From the NCBI GenBank assembly GCA_946886855.1, contig CAMPJJ010000001.1:62001-126000 (forward strand): a stretch of DNA of 64,000 nucleotides, in the 5' to 3' direction. This stretch comes from an uncultured Roseateles sp. (GTDB lineage: Bacteria; Pseudomonadota; Gammaproteobacteria; Burkholderiales; Burkholderiaceae). A program made the translations under genes and the position numbers. The notes beneath the pieces are model-generated. The model was not told where the DNA came from. It made no database searches and saw nothing but the letters and a program-made list of their open reading frames with translations. This document shows positions 54,615 through 63,976 of this stretch, in pieces. Every line of letters starts with the position of its first letter. The first letter of the stretch is position 1.

Positions 54615-56444
54615 ATGGGTCGATCGACGCTGAGCATCCAGACGCGGCTGGTCGCCGCGCTGAGCCTCAGCGCGACGGTGCTGGTGGGCTTGATCGGCCT
54701 GTACTGGGTCGACCGCCACGAGCACGAACTCAACGAGGCGCTGACCGAGCGCCAGCAGCGCATGGCGCAGCTGGTGGCACGCGGCTTCGCGGAACCGGTC
54801 TGGAACCTGGACAGCGCCGCGCTGTCGGAGCTGCTGGACGCCGTGATGGCGGATCCGGAGGTCCAGTCGATCTCGCTGGCGGCGCCGGGCCTGGAAACCC
54901 TGCAGCGCTCGCGCCAGACGCCGGCGGTGCGCCCCCTGACGCTGGAATTCGAACTGAGCCACCGCGCCGGGGCGCAAGGGCCGGCGGGCGCGCTGGGCCG
55001 CGCGACGCTGGTCTACACCCGCAGCTACATCGACCAGACGCTGGGCGAGACGCGCCGGCTGGTGGCCAGCCTGCTGGCGACGGTGCTGCTGGCGATCGCG
55101 CTGACCAGCTACGTGCTGGTGCGGCGGCTGGTGGAGCGTCCGGTCTCGCGCCTGCGCAGCCTGGCACAGCGCGTCGCCAGCGGCGAACTCGGCGCCCACA
55201 TCGAGCCCGAGCACGCCGACGAGATCGGCGACCTGACCGAGCAGCTCAACGCGATGAGCGGCAAGCTGCGCGACTTCGCCGAAGGCCTGCGCAGCAGCGA
55301 GCAGCGCTACCGCAGCCTGTTCGAGAACGCGGCGGAGGGGATCTTCCAGGCCGACGGTCACGGCCGGCTGCTGCGCGTGAACAAGGCGCTGGCGCAGATG
55401 CTGGGCCTGGGGCATCCCGAGGCGGCGCAAGGCGTGACCCTGCGGCGCATGGCCCGCATCGAGCGCGACGAGTACCGCCGCCTGGCGCGCGCGCTGGAGC
55501 GGCACCGCCTGCTGCAGCAGGTGCCGCTGCTGGTGACGACGCGCGACGGCCGCGACCTGTGGGTCGAGCTGAGCCTGCACCTGGTGCTGGACGGCGCGCC
55601 GCGCATCGAGGGGTTGGTCAGCGACATCACGCTGCGCCGGCTGGCGGAGCAGGAACTGACGCAGCATCGCGACCACCTGGAGGACCTCGTCACCGAGCGC
55701 ACGGTCGAACTGTCCCAGTCCAAGCAGCGGGCGGAAGCGGCGAACCAGGCGAAGAGCCGCTTCCTGGCCACGATGAGCCACGAGTTCCGCACGCCCTTGA
55801 ACGCGATCCTGGGCTTCGCGCAGCTGCTGCAGATGGACAGCTCGCTGAACGACGCGCAGAAGCATCGCATCCGCCTGATGCGCGAATCGGGCGAACATCT
55901 GCTGGTGCTGATCACCGACCTGCTCGACGTGGCCAGCATCGAGGCCGGCAAGCTGACGCTGCAGCTGAGCCCGCTGGACCTGCGGGCGCTGCTGGAGATC
56001 TGCAGCGAATCGATGCGGCCGCGCGCGGCCGAGAAGGGTCTGGCCTTCGCCGTCCAACTGGACCCGCAGCTGCCCTCGCGCGTGCGCGCCGACGGGCAGC
56101 GTCTGCGCCAGGTGCTGCTGAACCTGCTGTCCAACGCGGTGAAGTTCACCGACCACGGGCGCATCGGACTCGCCGTCGACGTGGTGGCGCAAGGGCCCAG
56201 CAGCCTGATGCTGCGCTTCACCGTGTCGGACACCGGGATCGGCATGGCGCCGGAACAGATGGAGCGACTGTTCCAACCGTTCGAGCAGGTGGCCGACCAG
56301 TCGCGGCGCACCGGCGGAACCGGGCTCGGGCTCGCGATCAGCCAGCAGCTCGTGCGGCTCATGGGGGGGGAAATCACCGTCGAGACCTCGCCCGATGAAG
56401 GCAGCCGGTTCAGCTTTGCGCTGGAGCTGCCGCTGGCGTCCTGA
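54615..56444 (+). CDS. Sensor histidine kinase with HAMP and PAS domains, no receiver
   Basis: A 609-residue membrane kinase from ATG 54615 (CAGGAGAG at 54596-54603). Two transmembrane helices (LVAALSLSATVLVGLIGLYW at ~10-30 and LLATVLLAIALTSYVLV at ~155-172) flank a periplasmic sensor of ~120 residues. Then follow HAMP (~175-225), PAS (~240-350), a HisKA domain with His in TMSHEFRTPLNAILGFAQLL (~395) and HATPase_c (NLLSNAVKFTDHG, DTGIGMAPEQM, GGTGLGLAIS). It ends shortly after, with no receiver. No response-regulator gene is adjacent, so it is an orphan kinase; the ligand is unknown. Confidence 0.9.
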   Translation: MGRSTLSIQTRLVAALSLSATVLVGLIGLYWVDRHEHELNEALTERQQRMAQLVARGFAEPVWNLDSAALSELLDAVMADPEVQSISLAAPGLETLQRSRQTPAVRPLTLEFELSHRAGAQGPAGALGRATLVYTRSYIDQTLGETRRLVASLLATVLLAIALTSYVLVRRLVERPVSRLRSLAQRVASGELGAHIEPEHADEIGDLTEQLNAMSGKLRDFAEGLRSSEQRYRSLFENAAEGIFQADGHGRLLRVNKALAQMLGLGHPEAAQGVTLRRMARIERDEYRRLARALERHRLLQQVPLLVTTRDGRDLWVELSLHLVLDGAPRIEGLVSDITLRRLAEQELTQHRDHLEDLVTERTVELSQSKQRAEAANQAKSRFLATMSHEFRTPLNAILGFAQLLQMDSSLNDAQKHRIRLMRESGEHLLVLITDLLDVASIEAGKLTLQLSPLDLRALLEICSESMRPRAAEKGLAFAVQLDPQLPSRVRADGQRLRQVLLNLLSNAVKFTDHGRIGLAVDVVAQGPSSLMLRFTVSDTGIGMAPEQMERLFQPFEQVADQSRRTGGTGLGLAISQQLVRLMGGEITVETSPDEGSRFSFALELPLAS

Positions 56445-56535
56445 CACGGTCCTTCGGACTTCGCCTCGCCAAGCGCGGGCACTCCACGGTGCAGAGGGCG
56501 TCCCTCCGGGAACCCTCAGCACCATTCCGGCCCCA

Positions 56536-56610
56536 GTGGCGATCGCTGACTGCACTTGGTCGTGGCGATCGCTGACTGCACATGGTCGTGGCGATCGTTG
56601 ACTGCACGTT
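56536..56610. repeat. Three tandem 26-base repeats containing GCGATCGC
   Basis: Two near-identical 26-base units (56536-56561 and 56562-56587) and a partial third (56588-56610), all opening GTGGCGATCG. They lie in the 229-base gap between the kinase and the AEC gene, and nothing else is seen in that gap. Confidence 0.9.
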
Positions 56611-56673
56611 GAACGGAGGCTGGTGTGCGGGCGGCGCGCGGGCGGTCAATGCCGGACGGCATACTCCCCGGCC

Positions 56674-57645
56674 ATGACTGCCGTCCTGTTCTACAAGCTG
56701 CTGGCGATCTTCATCGCCTCAGGCATGGGCTGGTTCGTCGGGCACATGCGCTGGCTGGGCAAGGCCGGCGGCGAGAACGACCCGGCCCGCATCCTCTCGA
56801 ACATCGCCTTCTATCTCTTCGTTCCGGCGTTGATGTTCCGGACCACCGCACGGGTGGAGATCTCGGAATTGCCCTGGCTGACGGTGGCCGCGTTCTTCGC
56901 GCCGGTGGTGCTGATGCTGGTCGCTGTCTACCTCTACGAGCGCAAGCGCCATCCCGGCAACCCCGCGGCACCCGCCGTGCGCAGCATCACCGCGAGCTTC
57001 GGCAACACGCTGCAGGTCGGCGTGCCGCTGGTGGCCGGCGTGTTCGGCGAGAGCGGCCTCGCCGTCCACATCACCGTCGTCAGCCTGCACGCGCTGACGC
57101 TGCTGACCCTCGCCACCGTGCTCGTCGAGATGGACCTCGCCCGCCACACGAGCGGCGGCGCGAGCCTGCAGCGCACGCTCCTCACGACGATGCGCAACAC
57201 CGTCATCCACCCGGTCGTGCTGCCCGTGCTCTGCGGCTTCGCCTGGCACGCCACCGGCCTGCCGCTGCCCGCCGTGCTCGACGAGGTGCTGCAGATGCTG
57301 GGGAGCGCGGTGGTGCCGCTGTGCCTGGTGCTGATCGGGATGTCGCTGTCCTACTACGGCCTGCCGCGCGGCGCGATGCGCACGCTGCTGGGCCTGGCCG
57401 CGCTCAAGCTGCTGGTGCTGCCCGCGCTGGTGCTGGGCATCGCGCACTGGGGCTTCGGCCTGTCGGGCATGCCGCTCGCCGTCATCGTGATGATGGCCGC
57501 GCTGCCGCCGGGGTCGAACGCGATGATGTTCGCGCAACGCTATCGGACGCTGGAAGCGGAAGCCTCCGGCGCCATCGTGCTGGGCACCCTGCTGTTCGCC
57601 GCCACGGCACCGATCTGGCTGGCGATTCCAGCCTGGCTCACCTGA
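56674..57645 (+). CDS. AEC-family (auxin efflux carrier-like) permease
   Basis: A 323-residue inner-membrane protein from ATG 56674 with ten hydrophobic segments. AEC family markers are LLAIFIASGMGWFVGHMRWL, SNIAFYLFVPALMFRTTARV, SFGNTLQVGVPLVAGVFGESG, GSAVVPLCLVLIGMSLSYYG and MAALPPGSNAMMFAQRY. Bacterial AEC transporters export or take up malate, malonate or similar anions; the substrate here cannot be told. It precedes the GNAT gene by 107 bases in the same direction. Confidence 0.9.
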   Translation: MTAVLFYKLLAIFIASGMGWFVGHMRWLGKAGGENDPARILSNIAFYLFVPALMFRTTARVEISELPWLTVAAFFAPVVLMLVAVYLYERKRHPGNPAAPAVRSITASFGNTLQVGVPLVAGVFGESGLAVHITVVSLHALTLLTLATVLVEMDLARHTSGGASLQRTLLTTMRNTVIHPVVLPVLCGFAWHATGLPLPAVLDEVLQMLGSAVVPLCLVLIGMSLSYYGLPRGAMRTLLGLAALKLLVLPALVLGIAHWGFGLSGMPLAVIVMMAALPPGSNAMMFAQRYRTLEAEASGAIVLGTLLFAATAPIWLAIPAWLT

Positions 57646-57665
57646 ACCGGCGGCCCGCCGGTCTG

Positions 57666-57752
57666 CACCTCGCAACACCAGCACGACCGACCCGCACGAC
57701 CGACCAGCAGGACCGCCCGGGACGACCCACCGGGACAACCGACCAGGACGAC
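57666..57752. repeat. Degenerate GACCGACC-type repeats between AEC and GNAT genes
   Basis: The gap carries imperfect repeats of ACGACCGACC/ACCGACCAGCAGGACC-like units. They are not translated in a convincing frame. No promoter or hairpin of note is seen. Confidence 0.5.
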
Positions 57753-58619
57753 ATGACGGCACCGACGACGACTTCGAATGCAGCCTCCCCGTTCTCCTTC
57801 GTCCGCGCCAACGAAGTGGCGCCGGAGATCCTCCACGCCGCGTTCACCGCCGCGTTCGCCGATTACCTGATCGGCCCGTTCCAGATCCCGTTCGCGCAGT
57901 GGCCGATGTTCCTCGCGCGGCAGGGCGTGGATCTGCCGCTGTCGCGCGTGGCGCTCGACCCGACCGGCGCGCCGCTGGCGTTCGCGTTCGTGGCGCAGCG
58001 ACCGGTGTCGAATCGCTGGCGCCTCGCGACCATGGGCGCCCTGCCCGCCGCGCGCGGCACCGGCGCCGCTCCCGCGCTGCTCGACGACTTCATCGCCCGC
58101 GCGGCCTCGGCGGGACTGCGGGCCGTGGAGCTCGAGGTCTTCGCGCAGAACGAGCGCGCGCGCCGCCTGTATGAGGGACGCGGCTTCCGCAGGCAGCACG
58201 ACCTGTTCGGCTACGTCGCCGAGCCCGGCACGATCGCGCCGGCCACCGGCGGGGCGCTCCATGCGATCGACCTGCCGCATCTGCTGGGCTGGCTGACCGC
58301 CGCCGAACACCGCATCCCCGACCTGCCGCTGCAGGTCACGGCCGCCACGATCCGGCATGGCGTCGACTATCACGGCTGGCAGACCGGGGCCGGCCAGATC
58401 GTCTTCAGCCTTCCCGACGAGACCGTGATGGTGCACAGCTTCATCGCGCCGCACGAGGCCGACGCCCGGGCGCTGATCCAGGCGCTCGCGGCGGTGTACC
58501 CGGAGCGCCGCCTGCGCGTGCCGCAGCTGCAGCGCGAGGACCTCGGCGGCGGCGCGCTGCGCGCGCTGGGGGCCGTCGCGCAGCCGCTGCACCAGCAGCT
58601 GATGCTGCGCCCGCTGTGA
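57753..58619 (+). CDS. GNAT-family N-acetyltransferase
   Basis: A 288-residue protein from ATG 57753. The N-terminal half carries the GNAT fold: FAFVAQRPVSNRWRLATMGA, then an acetyl-CoA-binding loop in a degenerate form (PAARGTGAAPALLDDFI in place of RxxGxG/A), and AVELEVFAQNERARRLYEGRGF with the family-typical N-x-x-A-x-x-LYE-x-x-GF. Residues ~170-288 form a second, less clear module (IRHGVDYHGWQTGAGQIVFSL). The acceptor is unknown. It follows the AEC gene and is separated from the M16 gene by 184 bases. Confidence 0.85.
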   Translation: MTAPTTTSNAASPFSFVRANEVAPEILHAAFTAAFADYLIGPFQIPFAQWPMFLARQGVDLPLSRVALDPTGAPLAFAFVAQRPVSNRWRLATMGALPAARGTGAAPALLDDFIARAASAGLRAVELEVFAQNERARRLYEGRGFRRQHDLFGYVAEPGTIAPATGGALHAIDLPHLLGWLTAAEHRIPDLPLQVTAATIRHGVDYHGWQTGAGQIVFSLPDETVMVHSFIAPHEADARALIQALAAVYPERRLRVPQLQREDLGGGALRALGAVAQPLHQQLMLRPL

Positions 58620-58803
58620 CCGGCTGCGTCCGCCACGGATACTGTGCCGACCCGGCGTCGTGTTGACGGCGCCTTGACGTGAGGCCGGCGAGCCGATCGG
58701 TTCCAACTCGCCGAACCTTGATATTTCGGAGTTCCGGCACTTGTGAGGGGCGCCCGCTTTGGTTAGCGTGCGCCGCACCAACCTAGAAGGGAAGCGTCCC
58801 ACC

Positions 58804-61692
58804 ATGCGATTCATGCCCGCGGCACCCGCCGCCATCACCCTGGCCGTCCTGACCGCCCTCGGCGGCACCGCCCTCTCCTCCGCGGCGCTGGCCGCGCCGG
58901 CCGCGGCCGGCACCAGCGCCGTCTCCACCGTCGGCGGCACGCTCAACGTGAAGCTGGAGAAGGTGAAGCTGGCCAACGGCTTCGAGGTGATCCTGGTCGA
59001 GGACCACAGACTGCCGCTGGTGGCCTTCAACCTGTGGGTGCACGCCGGACCGCGCAACGAGGCGCCGGGCCAGACCGGCTTCGCCCACCTGTTCGAACAC
59101 CTGATGTTCGCCGGCACCCGCCACATCCCGCGCGGCTCGGCCGACAAGATCATCGACGCCGCCGGCGGCACGGACTCCAACGGCTCGACCGACTTCGACC
59201 GGACGAACTACTTCTTCACCCTGCCGTCCAACCAGCTCGAACTGGGCCTGTGGCTGAAGTCGGACATGCTGGGCTACATGATCGACGAGGTCGATTCGGT
59301 GTCGCTGGCCAACCAGCAGGACGTGGTGCGCAACGAGCGCCGCCAGTCCGTCGAGAACCGCCCCTACGGCATCGTCGAGGAAGCGCTGTACCAGGCGCTG
59401 TTCCCCGAGGGCCATCCGTACCGCGCGACGGTGATCGGCTCGCACGCCGACATCCAGTCGATCAAGCTGAACGACGTCAAGGCCTTCGCCCGCAGCTACT
59501 ACCGGCCGAACAACGCGACCCTGGTGCTGGCCGGCGACTTCGATCCCGCGCAGGCGAAGCAGCTGGTGCAGAAGTACTTCGGTCCGCTGAAGGCCGGCGA
59601 TCCGGTGCCGCCGGTCAACGTCCCGCAGCCGAAGCTGACCGAGGAGAAGCGCGTCGAGGTCACCGACCGCATCGAGCTCCCGCGCCTGGACATCGCCTGG
59701 CACACCCCCGCCGTGTTCCAGCCCGGCGACGCCGAGCTGGACCTGGCCTCGCACGTGCTGGGCGGCGGCAAGTCCAGCCGCCTCTACAAGACGCTGGTCT
59801 ACGACAAGCAGCTGGCGCAGTCGGTGCAGGTGCAGCAGTACTCGCTGTCGCTGGGCTCGGTGTTCTCGGTCGAGGTGATCGCGCGTCCCGGCAAGTCGCT
59901 GGACGAGATCCAGAAGATCGTCGACGACGCGGTCGCCGACCTGTCCGTCAACCCGCCCACGCCCGAGGAGATGGCCCGCGCCCGCGCCGCCATCGAGACC
60001 GGCACGCTGGCGCGCCTGGAGAAGGTCCAGGCCCTGGCCGACCAGATCAACTACTACAACCAGCAGGCCGGCGATCCGAACTACATCGGCAAGGACCTGG
60101 CGCGCTACCAGGCGATCACGCCGGAGAAGATCCGCGACGTCGTCGCGCAGCAGCTGAAGAAGAACGCCCGCGTCGTCGTGCTGGCGACGCCCGGCGAGCA
60201 GAGGCTGGCGCCGGAAGTCGCGACCCCGCCGATGGCGGACAAGGCCGCCAAGGGCGAGCGCGAGTCGATGAACGCCGACGTCGCCTGGCGCAAGACGCAG
60301 CCCAAGGGCGGCAAGGCCAAGGCGCCGGTGCTGCCGGAAGGCAAGCGGATGACGCTGGCCAACGGCTTGACGCTGATCCACGTGCCGAACCCGGGCCTGC
60401 CGCTGGTGAGCGCGACGCTGGTCGTGCGCGCCGGCCAGACCGCGAACCCGGCGGACCGTCCCGGCCTGGCCAGCTTCACCGCCGGCATCCTGCAGCAAGG
60501 CACGCAGACGCGCACCGCGCAGCAGATCGCCGACGAGGCCGCCGCGCTGGGCGCGGCGATCACCACCGGCGCGGGCCGCGACGAAGCCCGCATCGAGGCC
60601 AGCAGCCTGAAGCGCAACTTTGCGCAGACGCTGGCGCTGGTCGCCGACGTGACGCTGCACCCGGCCTTCGATGCCGCCGAGATCGCGCGCCTGCAGAACC
60701 AGCGCCTGGCCGCGCTGCAGCAGCAGCGCGAGCAGGCGCCGGCCGTCGCGTCGGTGGTCTCCAACCGCGTGATCTACGGGGAAGGCCATCCGCTGGCCAA
60801 GGCCGCCATCGGCGACGAGGTCTCGATCAAGGCCACCGACGCCACCGCGCTGCGCCAGTTCTGGTCCACGCACTACCGGCCCGACCAGGCCGCGCTGGTG
60901 GTCGCCGGCGACATCTCGGCCGACGAGCTGAAGTCGCTGGCCGAGCGCCTGTTCGGCGGCTGGGAACGTCCGACGGCGGCCGCCGCCGCGGTCAACAGCG
61001 CCGCGCCGCAGCCGGTCGCCGCCCGCGTGATCCTGGTCGACAAGCCGAACGCGCCGCAGACCGCGCTGAGCGTCGTCGCGCCCGGACCGAAGTCCGGCTC
61101 GCCCGACGCCGAGGACATCAAGGTCATGAACGCCGCGATGGGCGGTCTCTTCACGTCGCGCATCAACACGCAGCTGCGCGAGGTCAAGGGCTACACCTAC
61201 GGCATCTACTCGGCCTACACGATGAACCGCGACAGCGGCCTGTTCGGCATCCGCGGCAGCGTGCGCACCGACGTCACCGGCCCGGCGCTGACCGACATGT
61301 TCAAGGAGATCGACGGCATGCGCGCCAAGCCGATGGGCGCCGACGAGCTGAACCGCGTGCGCAACGCGCAGCTGCTGGCGCTGCCGGGGCTGTTCGACAC
61401 CAACCGCGTCGTGGCCTCGAGCTACGCCAGCGAGTGGGCCGTCGGCGCGCCGGCGGACAGCATCACGTCGCTGCCGCGCAAGTACGGCGCCGTGAACGCC
61501 TCCAGCGCCTACAAGGCGACGAAGACCTACGTCGATCCGGCCGCGCTGATCGTCGTGGCCGTCGGCGACAAGGCGAAGGTGCTGCCGCAGCTGGAGGCCT
61601 TCGGCCGCAAGCCGCTGGAGATCCGCGACCTGCAGGGCGCGCCGGTCGACATGAGCGCGCCGTCGACGCCCGCCTCGGCCGCCAAGCCATGA
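58804..61692 (+). CDS. M16-family zinc metallopeptidase, two-module fused form
   Basis: A 962-residue exported peptidase from ATG 58804, with a signal peptide (~1-33). The N-terminal M16 module carries the inverted zinc motif HLFEH at residues 95-99 with the downstream Glu in the VENRPYGIVEEALYQ region. The second module (~520-940) lacks HxxEH and has the RGSVRTDVTGPALTDMFKEI C-terminal pattern. It resembles pitrilysin-like/PqqL-type proteins, of which one half is catalytic. Such enzymes cleave short peptides in the periplasm. It is followed by a strong terminator. Confidence 0.93.
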   Translation: MRFMPAAPAAITLAVLTALGGTALSSAALAAPAAAGTSAVSTVGGTLNVKLEKVKLANGFEVILVEDHRLPLVAFNLWVHAGPRNEAPGQTGFAHLFEHLMFAGTRHIPRGSADKIIDAAGGTDSNGSTDFDRTNYFFTLPSNQLELGLWLKSDMLGYMIDEVDSVSLANQQDVVRNERRQSVENRPYGIVEEALYQALFPEGHPYRATVIGSHADIQSIKLNDVKAFARSYYRPNNATLVLAGDFDPAQAKQLVQKYFGPLKAGDPVPPVNVPQPKLTEEKRVEVTDRIELPRLDIAWHTPAVFQPGDAELDLASHVLGGGKSSRLYKTLVYDKQLAQSVQVQQYSLSLGSVFSVEVIARPGKSLDEIQKIVDDAVADLSVNPPTPEEMARARAAIETGTLARLEKVQALADQINYYNQQAGDPNYIGKDLARYQAITPEKIRDVVAQQLKKNARVVVLATPGEQRLAPEVATPPMADKAAKGERESMNADVAWRKTQPKGGKAKAPVLPEGKRMTLANGLTLIHVPNPGLPLVSATLVVRAGQTANPADRPGLASFTAGILQQGTQTRTAQQIADEAAALGAAITTGAGRDEARIEASSLKRNFAQTLALVADVTLHPAFDAAEIARLQNQRLAALQQQREQAPAVASVVSNRVIYGEGHPLAKAAIGDEVSIKATDATALRQFWSTHYRPDQAALVVAGDISADELKSLAERLFGGWERPTAAAAAVNSAAPQPVAARVILVDKPNAPQTALSVVAPGPKSGSPDAEDIKVMNAAMGGLFTSRINTQLREVKGYTYGIYSAYTMNRDSGLFGIRGSVRTDVTGPALTDMFKEIDGMRAKPMGADELNRVRNAQLLALPGLFDTNRVVASSYASEWAVGAPADSITSLPRKYGAVNASSAYKATKTYVDPAALIVVAVGDKAKVLPQLEAFGRKPLEIRDLQGAPVDMSAPSTPASAAKP

Positions 61693-61738
61693 GGACCTGA
61701 CCCCGACGCGCGCCGACAGCGCGCCGGCATCAACGCAG

Positions 61739-61762
61739 ACGGGCGCCTCGGCGCCCGTTTTC
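61739..61762 (+). terminator. Intrinsic terminator after the M16 gene
   Basis: ACGGGCGCC (61739-61747) pairs with GGCGCCCGT (61750-61758) around TC, followed by TTTT. It is 46 bases past the stop. Confidence 0.88.
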
Positions 61763-61846
61763 CGTTGTGCCGCCGGATCGCCCGCCCCGCCTGCTCAACC
61801 GGCCGTCACGTCCCGGCGGCGCGGCGCCCTTCCTCGCGCGGCGGGA

Positions 61847-63976
61847 TCACGACGGGGTCAAAGGGTCCAGGGCCTGCTCGACACGGCCGCGCTCGTGCGT
61901 GCCGAGCCCGCGCGCGGCCTGCCGGTAGCGCGCGATGAGTTCGGGGTCGACCGGCATCCGCTCGGCCAGCGCGACCAGGACCTGCGCGCGCTCGAAGTCG
62001 CCGTCGAGGCCGTCCATCGCGCCGAGCACGTTCAAGGCCACCGCGCGGTCGACCCGGTCCTGCTGTTCGATCAGCGTGACGATCGCCGAGCGCCGCTCGA
62101 AGTCGCCGCCGATCTCCTTCACCGCCTGCTGCCAGGCGTCCAGCACCGCGTCGTCACGCACCAGTTGCGGCGTGATCGCCTCCAGCACCTGGCGACGCTC
62201 GAAGTCGCCGTCGACCTGATGGATGGCGGCCAGCACCTCGCGCTGCAGCCTGGGCGACAAGACCCGGTGCTCGACGATCGCCTGCAGCGCGGAACGGCGT
62301 TGGAAGCCGTCGGCCAGACGGCCGGCGATGTCGATCAGCCGCGACAGCGTCGCATCGTCCTGCGGACCCGTCGTCAGCAGGGCGTCGAGGCGGCTCTTGC
62401 GGACGAAGGGATCGGACGGCTTCTCGATGTCGGCCAGCACTGCGGCCACGCCGCCCCGCGCCATCAGCCGGCGGGTCCGCGCGTCGCTGCCCTGCGTCGA
62501 TTCGGCGAGCAGCGCGATCTGCCCGCTCAGCCATTCCTGCCCCGCGGCGTCGAGCGCCTGCGCGTCGTCGTCGATCCAGTAGCGGCGCACGGTCCCGCCC
62601 TGGCCGTCGCTGACGATCTCGGCGCGGCGCGTCACGCCGCGCACGGTCTCGGCGATCTCCAGCTTGCGGTCCAGCGACACGATGTCGGTCTCCTCCGCAT
62701 TGAAGACGATGTCGCCGTCGAAACGGACGCGCCGCTCGTGGTCATCGGTGATGCTGACGATGCGCGTGACCTTGCCGGCACCGAGCACGGACGACACGGC
62801 GTCCCCGACGCTGCCCAGGTGGAAGTTGATCGTCGGTGCCTTGCCGATGACCAGCATGGGCACCGCCAGGGCGAGCACGCACAGGCCGGACGCCAGCGCC
62901 AGGCGGCCGAGCCGGCGGCGGGCCGGGGTGGATTCGGACATCGGAGACTCCTCCAGCAGCGCATGCATGCGCGTCATCAGCGGGGATCGGGTGGCGGCCA
63001 TCGCGCTGGCGAGCGCCGGCATGGGACGCGTCACGCGGGAGGCCGGGGCACTGCTGTCGCGGGCGCAGAGGTAGAGGCTCTCGGCGAGCGGCATCGCGCC
63101 GGCCTCGACGGCCGCCCAGCGGTCGCAGGCGAGTTCCGCCAGCAGGTCCAGCCGTCGCACCGCGAGACGGTTCATGGGTTGCAGCCAACCCAGCTGCGAG
63201 ACCGCCCTCGCCGCCAGGCGCCAGGCCAGATCGCGGCGGCGCAGGTGCGCGATCTCATGGGCCAGCACGGCCACGCGCTGCTGACCTTCCAGCTGGCGCA
63301 TCAGCGCGTCGGGCAGGCAGATCTGCCCGCCGGGCGCGACCAGCGGGCTCGCCCAGGTCGCGCTGACCCGCAGCGTCGGCGCCGGCACGCCGGCCTGGCG
63401 GGCCAGTTCCGCGGCGGCCTGCTGAAGGGCGTAGTCCTCGCTCTGCGGCAACGCGCGCACCTCGCGGCGCAGCGCGAGCCAGCGGACCAGGGTCAGGCCC
63501 AGGCCCAGCAGCGCGACGAGCGGCCAGGCGAGCAGCAGCGCCGCGAGCATGTCCTGCAGCACCACGCGCCGCAATGTCAGGGCCTCGTCCTCGATGATCA
63601 CCGGGCGATCCGGGACCGAGGCGACCGCGCGTGGGCGATCCGGATCGACGTCGGCGTCGGTGCGGGTGCCGGTGCCGGTGCCGGCCGAGGTCGTCCCGGC
63701 AGGCTGGGCCGGGAGCGGCACGGCATCGCCCGCCGGCGCGGTCAAGGCAGCGCCAGGCGTCGCCATCCACTCGTCCGGCAACGCGACGCGCGTGACCTGG
63801 GTGAGCGGCTGCACGCTCGCCGTCAGCACCGCGCCGAAGAAGGCCGCACGCCAGAACGCCTCGCGCCACGCGGGATGCTTCAGCCAGCCGGCGCGTTCCA
63901 GCATCCAGACACCGCCGAGCAGCACGGTGCTGTGCAGCAGGTAGTTCAACAACCAGCTGGTGAGGGCTTCAATCAT
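61847..63976 (-). CDS. M56 (BlaR1/MecR1-type) membrane metallopeptidase with C-terminal GDFERR repeats
   Basis: A 709-residue protein from ATG 63976 (AGGGAGG eight bases upstream). Residues ~1-60 and ~145-170 hold membrane helices, separated by a low-complexity Thr/Gly/Pro linker. The M56 zinc motif HEIAH is at 240-244, followed by ELACDRWAAVEAG. A further helix at ~355-380 is followed by a soluble region with repeated units ending GDFERRxxLxxI: DGFQRRSALQAI, DGDFERRQVLEAI, GGDFERRSAIVTLI and DGDFERAQVLVAL (about 36 residues each, HEAT-like). BlaR1 relatives sense cell-wall stress and cleave a BlaI repressor; a blaI-like gene, if present, would be just beyond the window edge. Confidence 0.9.
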   Translation of the reverse strand: MIEALTSWLLNYLLHSTVLLGGVWMLERAGWLKHPAWREAFWRAAFFGAVLTASVQPLTQVTRVALPDEWMATPGAALTAPAGDAVPLPAQPAGTTSAGTGTGTRTDADVDPDRPRAVASVPDRPVIIEDEALTLRRVVLQDMLAALLLAWPLVALLGLGLTLVRWLALRREVRALPQSEDYALQQAAAELARQAGVPAPTLRVSATWASPLVAPGGQICLPDALMRQLEGQQRVAVLAHEIAHLRRRDLAWRLAARAVSQLGWLQPMNRLAVRRLDLLAELACDRWAAVEAGAMPLAESLYLCARDSSAPASRVTRPMPALASAMAATRSPLMTRMHALLEESPMSESTPARRRLGRLALASGLCVLALAVPMLVIGKAPTINFHLGSVGDAVSSVLGAGKVTRIVSITDDHERRVRFDGDIVFNAEETDIVSLDRKLEIAETVRGVTRRAEIVSDGQGGTVRRYWIDDDAQALDAAGQEWLSGQIALLAESTQGSDARTRRLMARGGVAAVLADIEKPSDPFVRKSRLDALLTTGPQDDATLSRLIDIAGRLADGFQRRSALQAIVEHRVLSPRLQREVLAAIHQVDGDFERRQVLEAITPQLVRDDAVLDAWQQAVKEIGGDFERRSAIVTLIEQQDRVDRAVALNVLGAMDGLDGDFERAQVLVALAERMPVDPELIARYRQAARGLGTHERGRVEQALDPLTPS

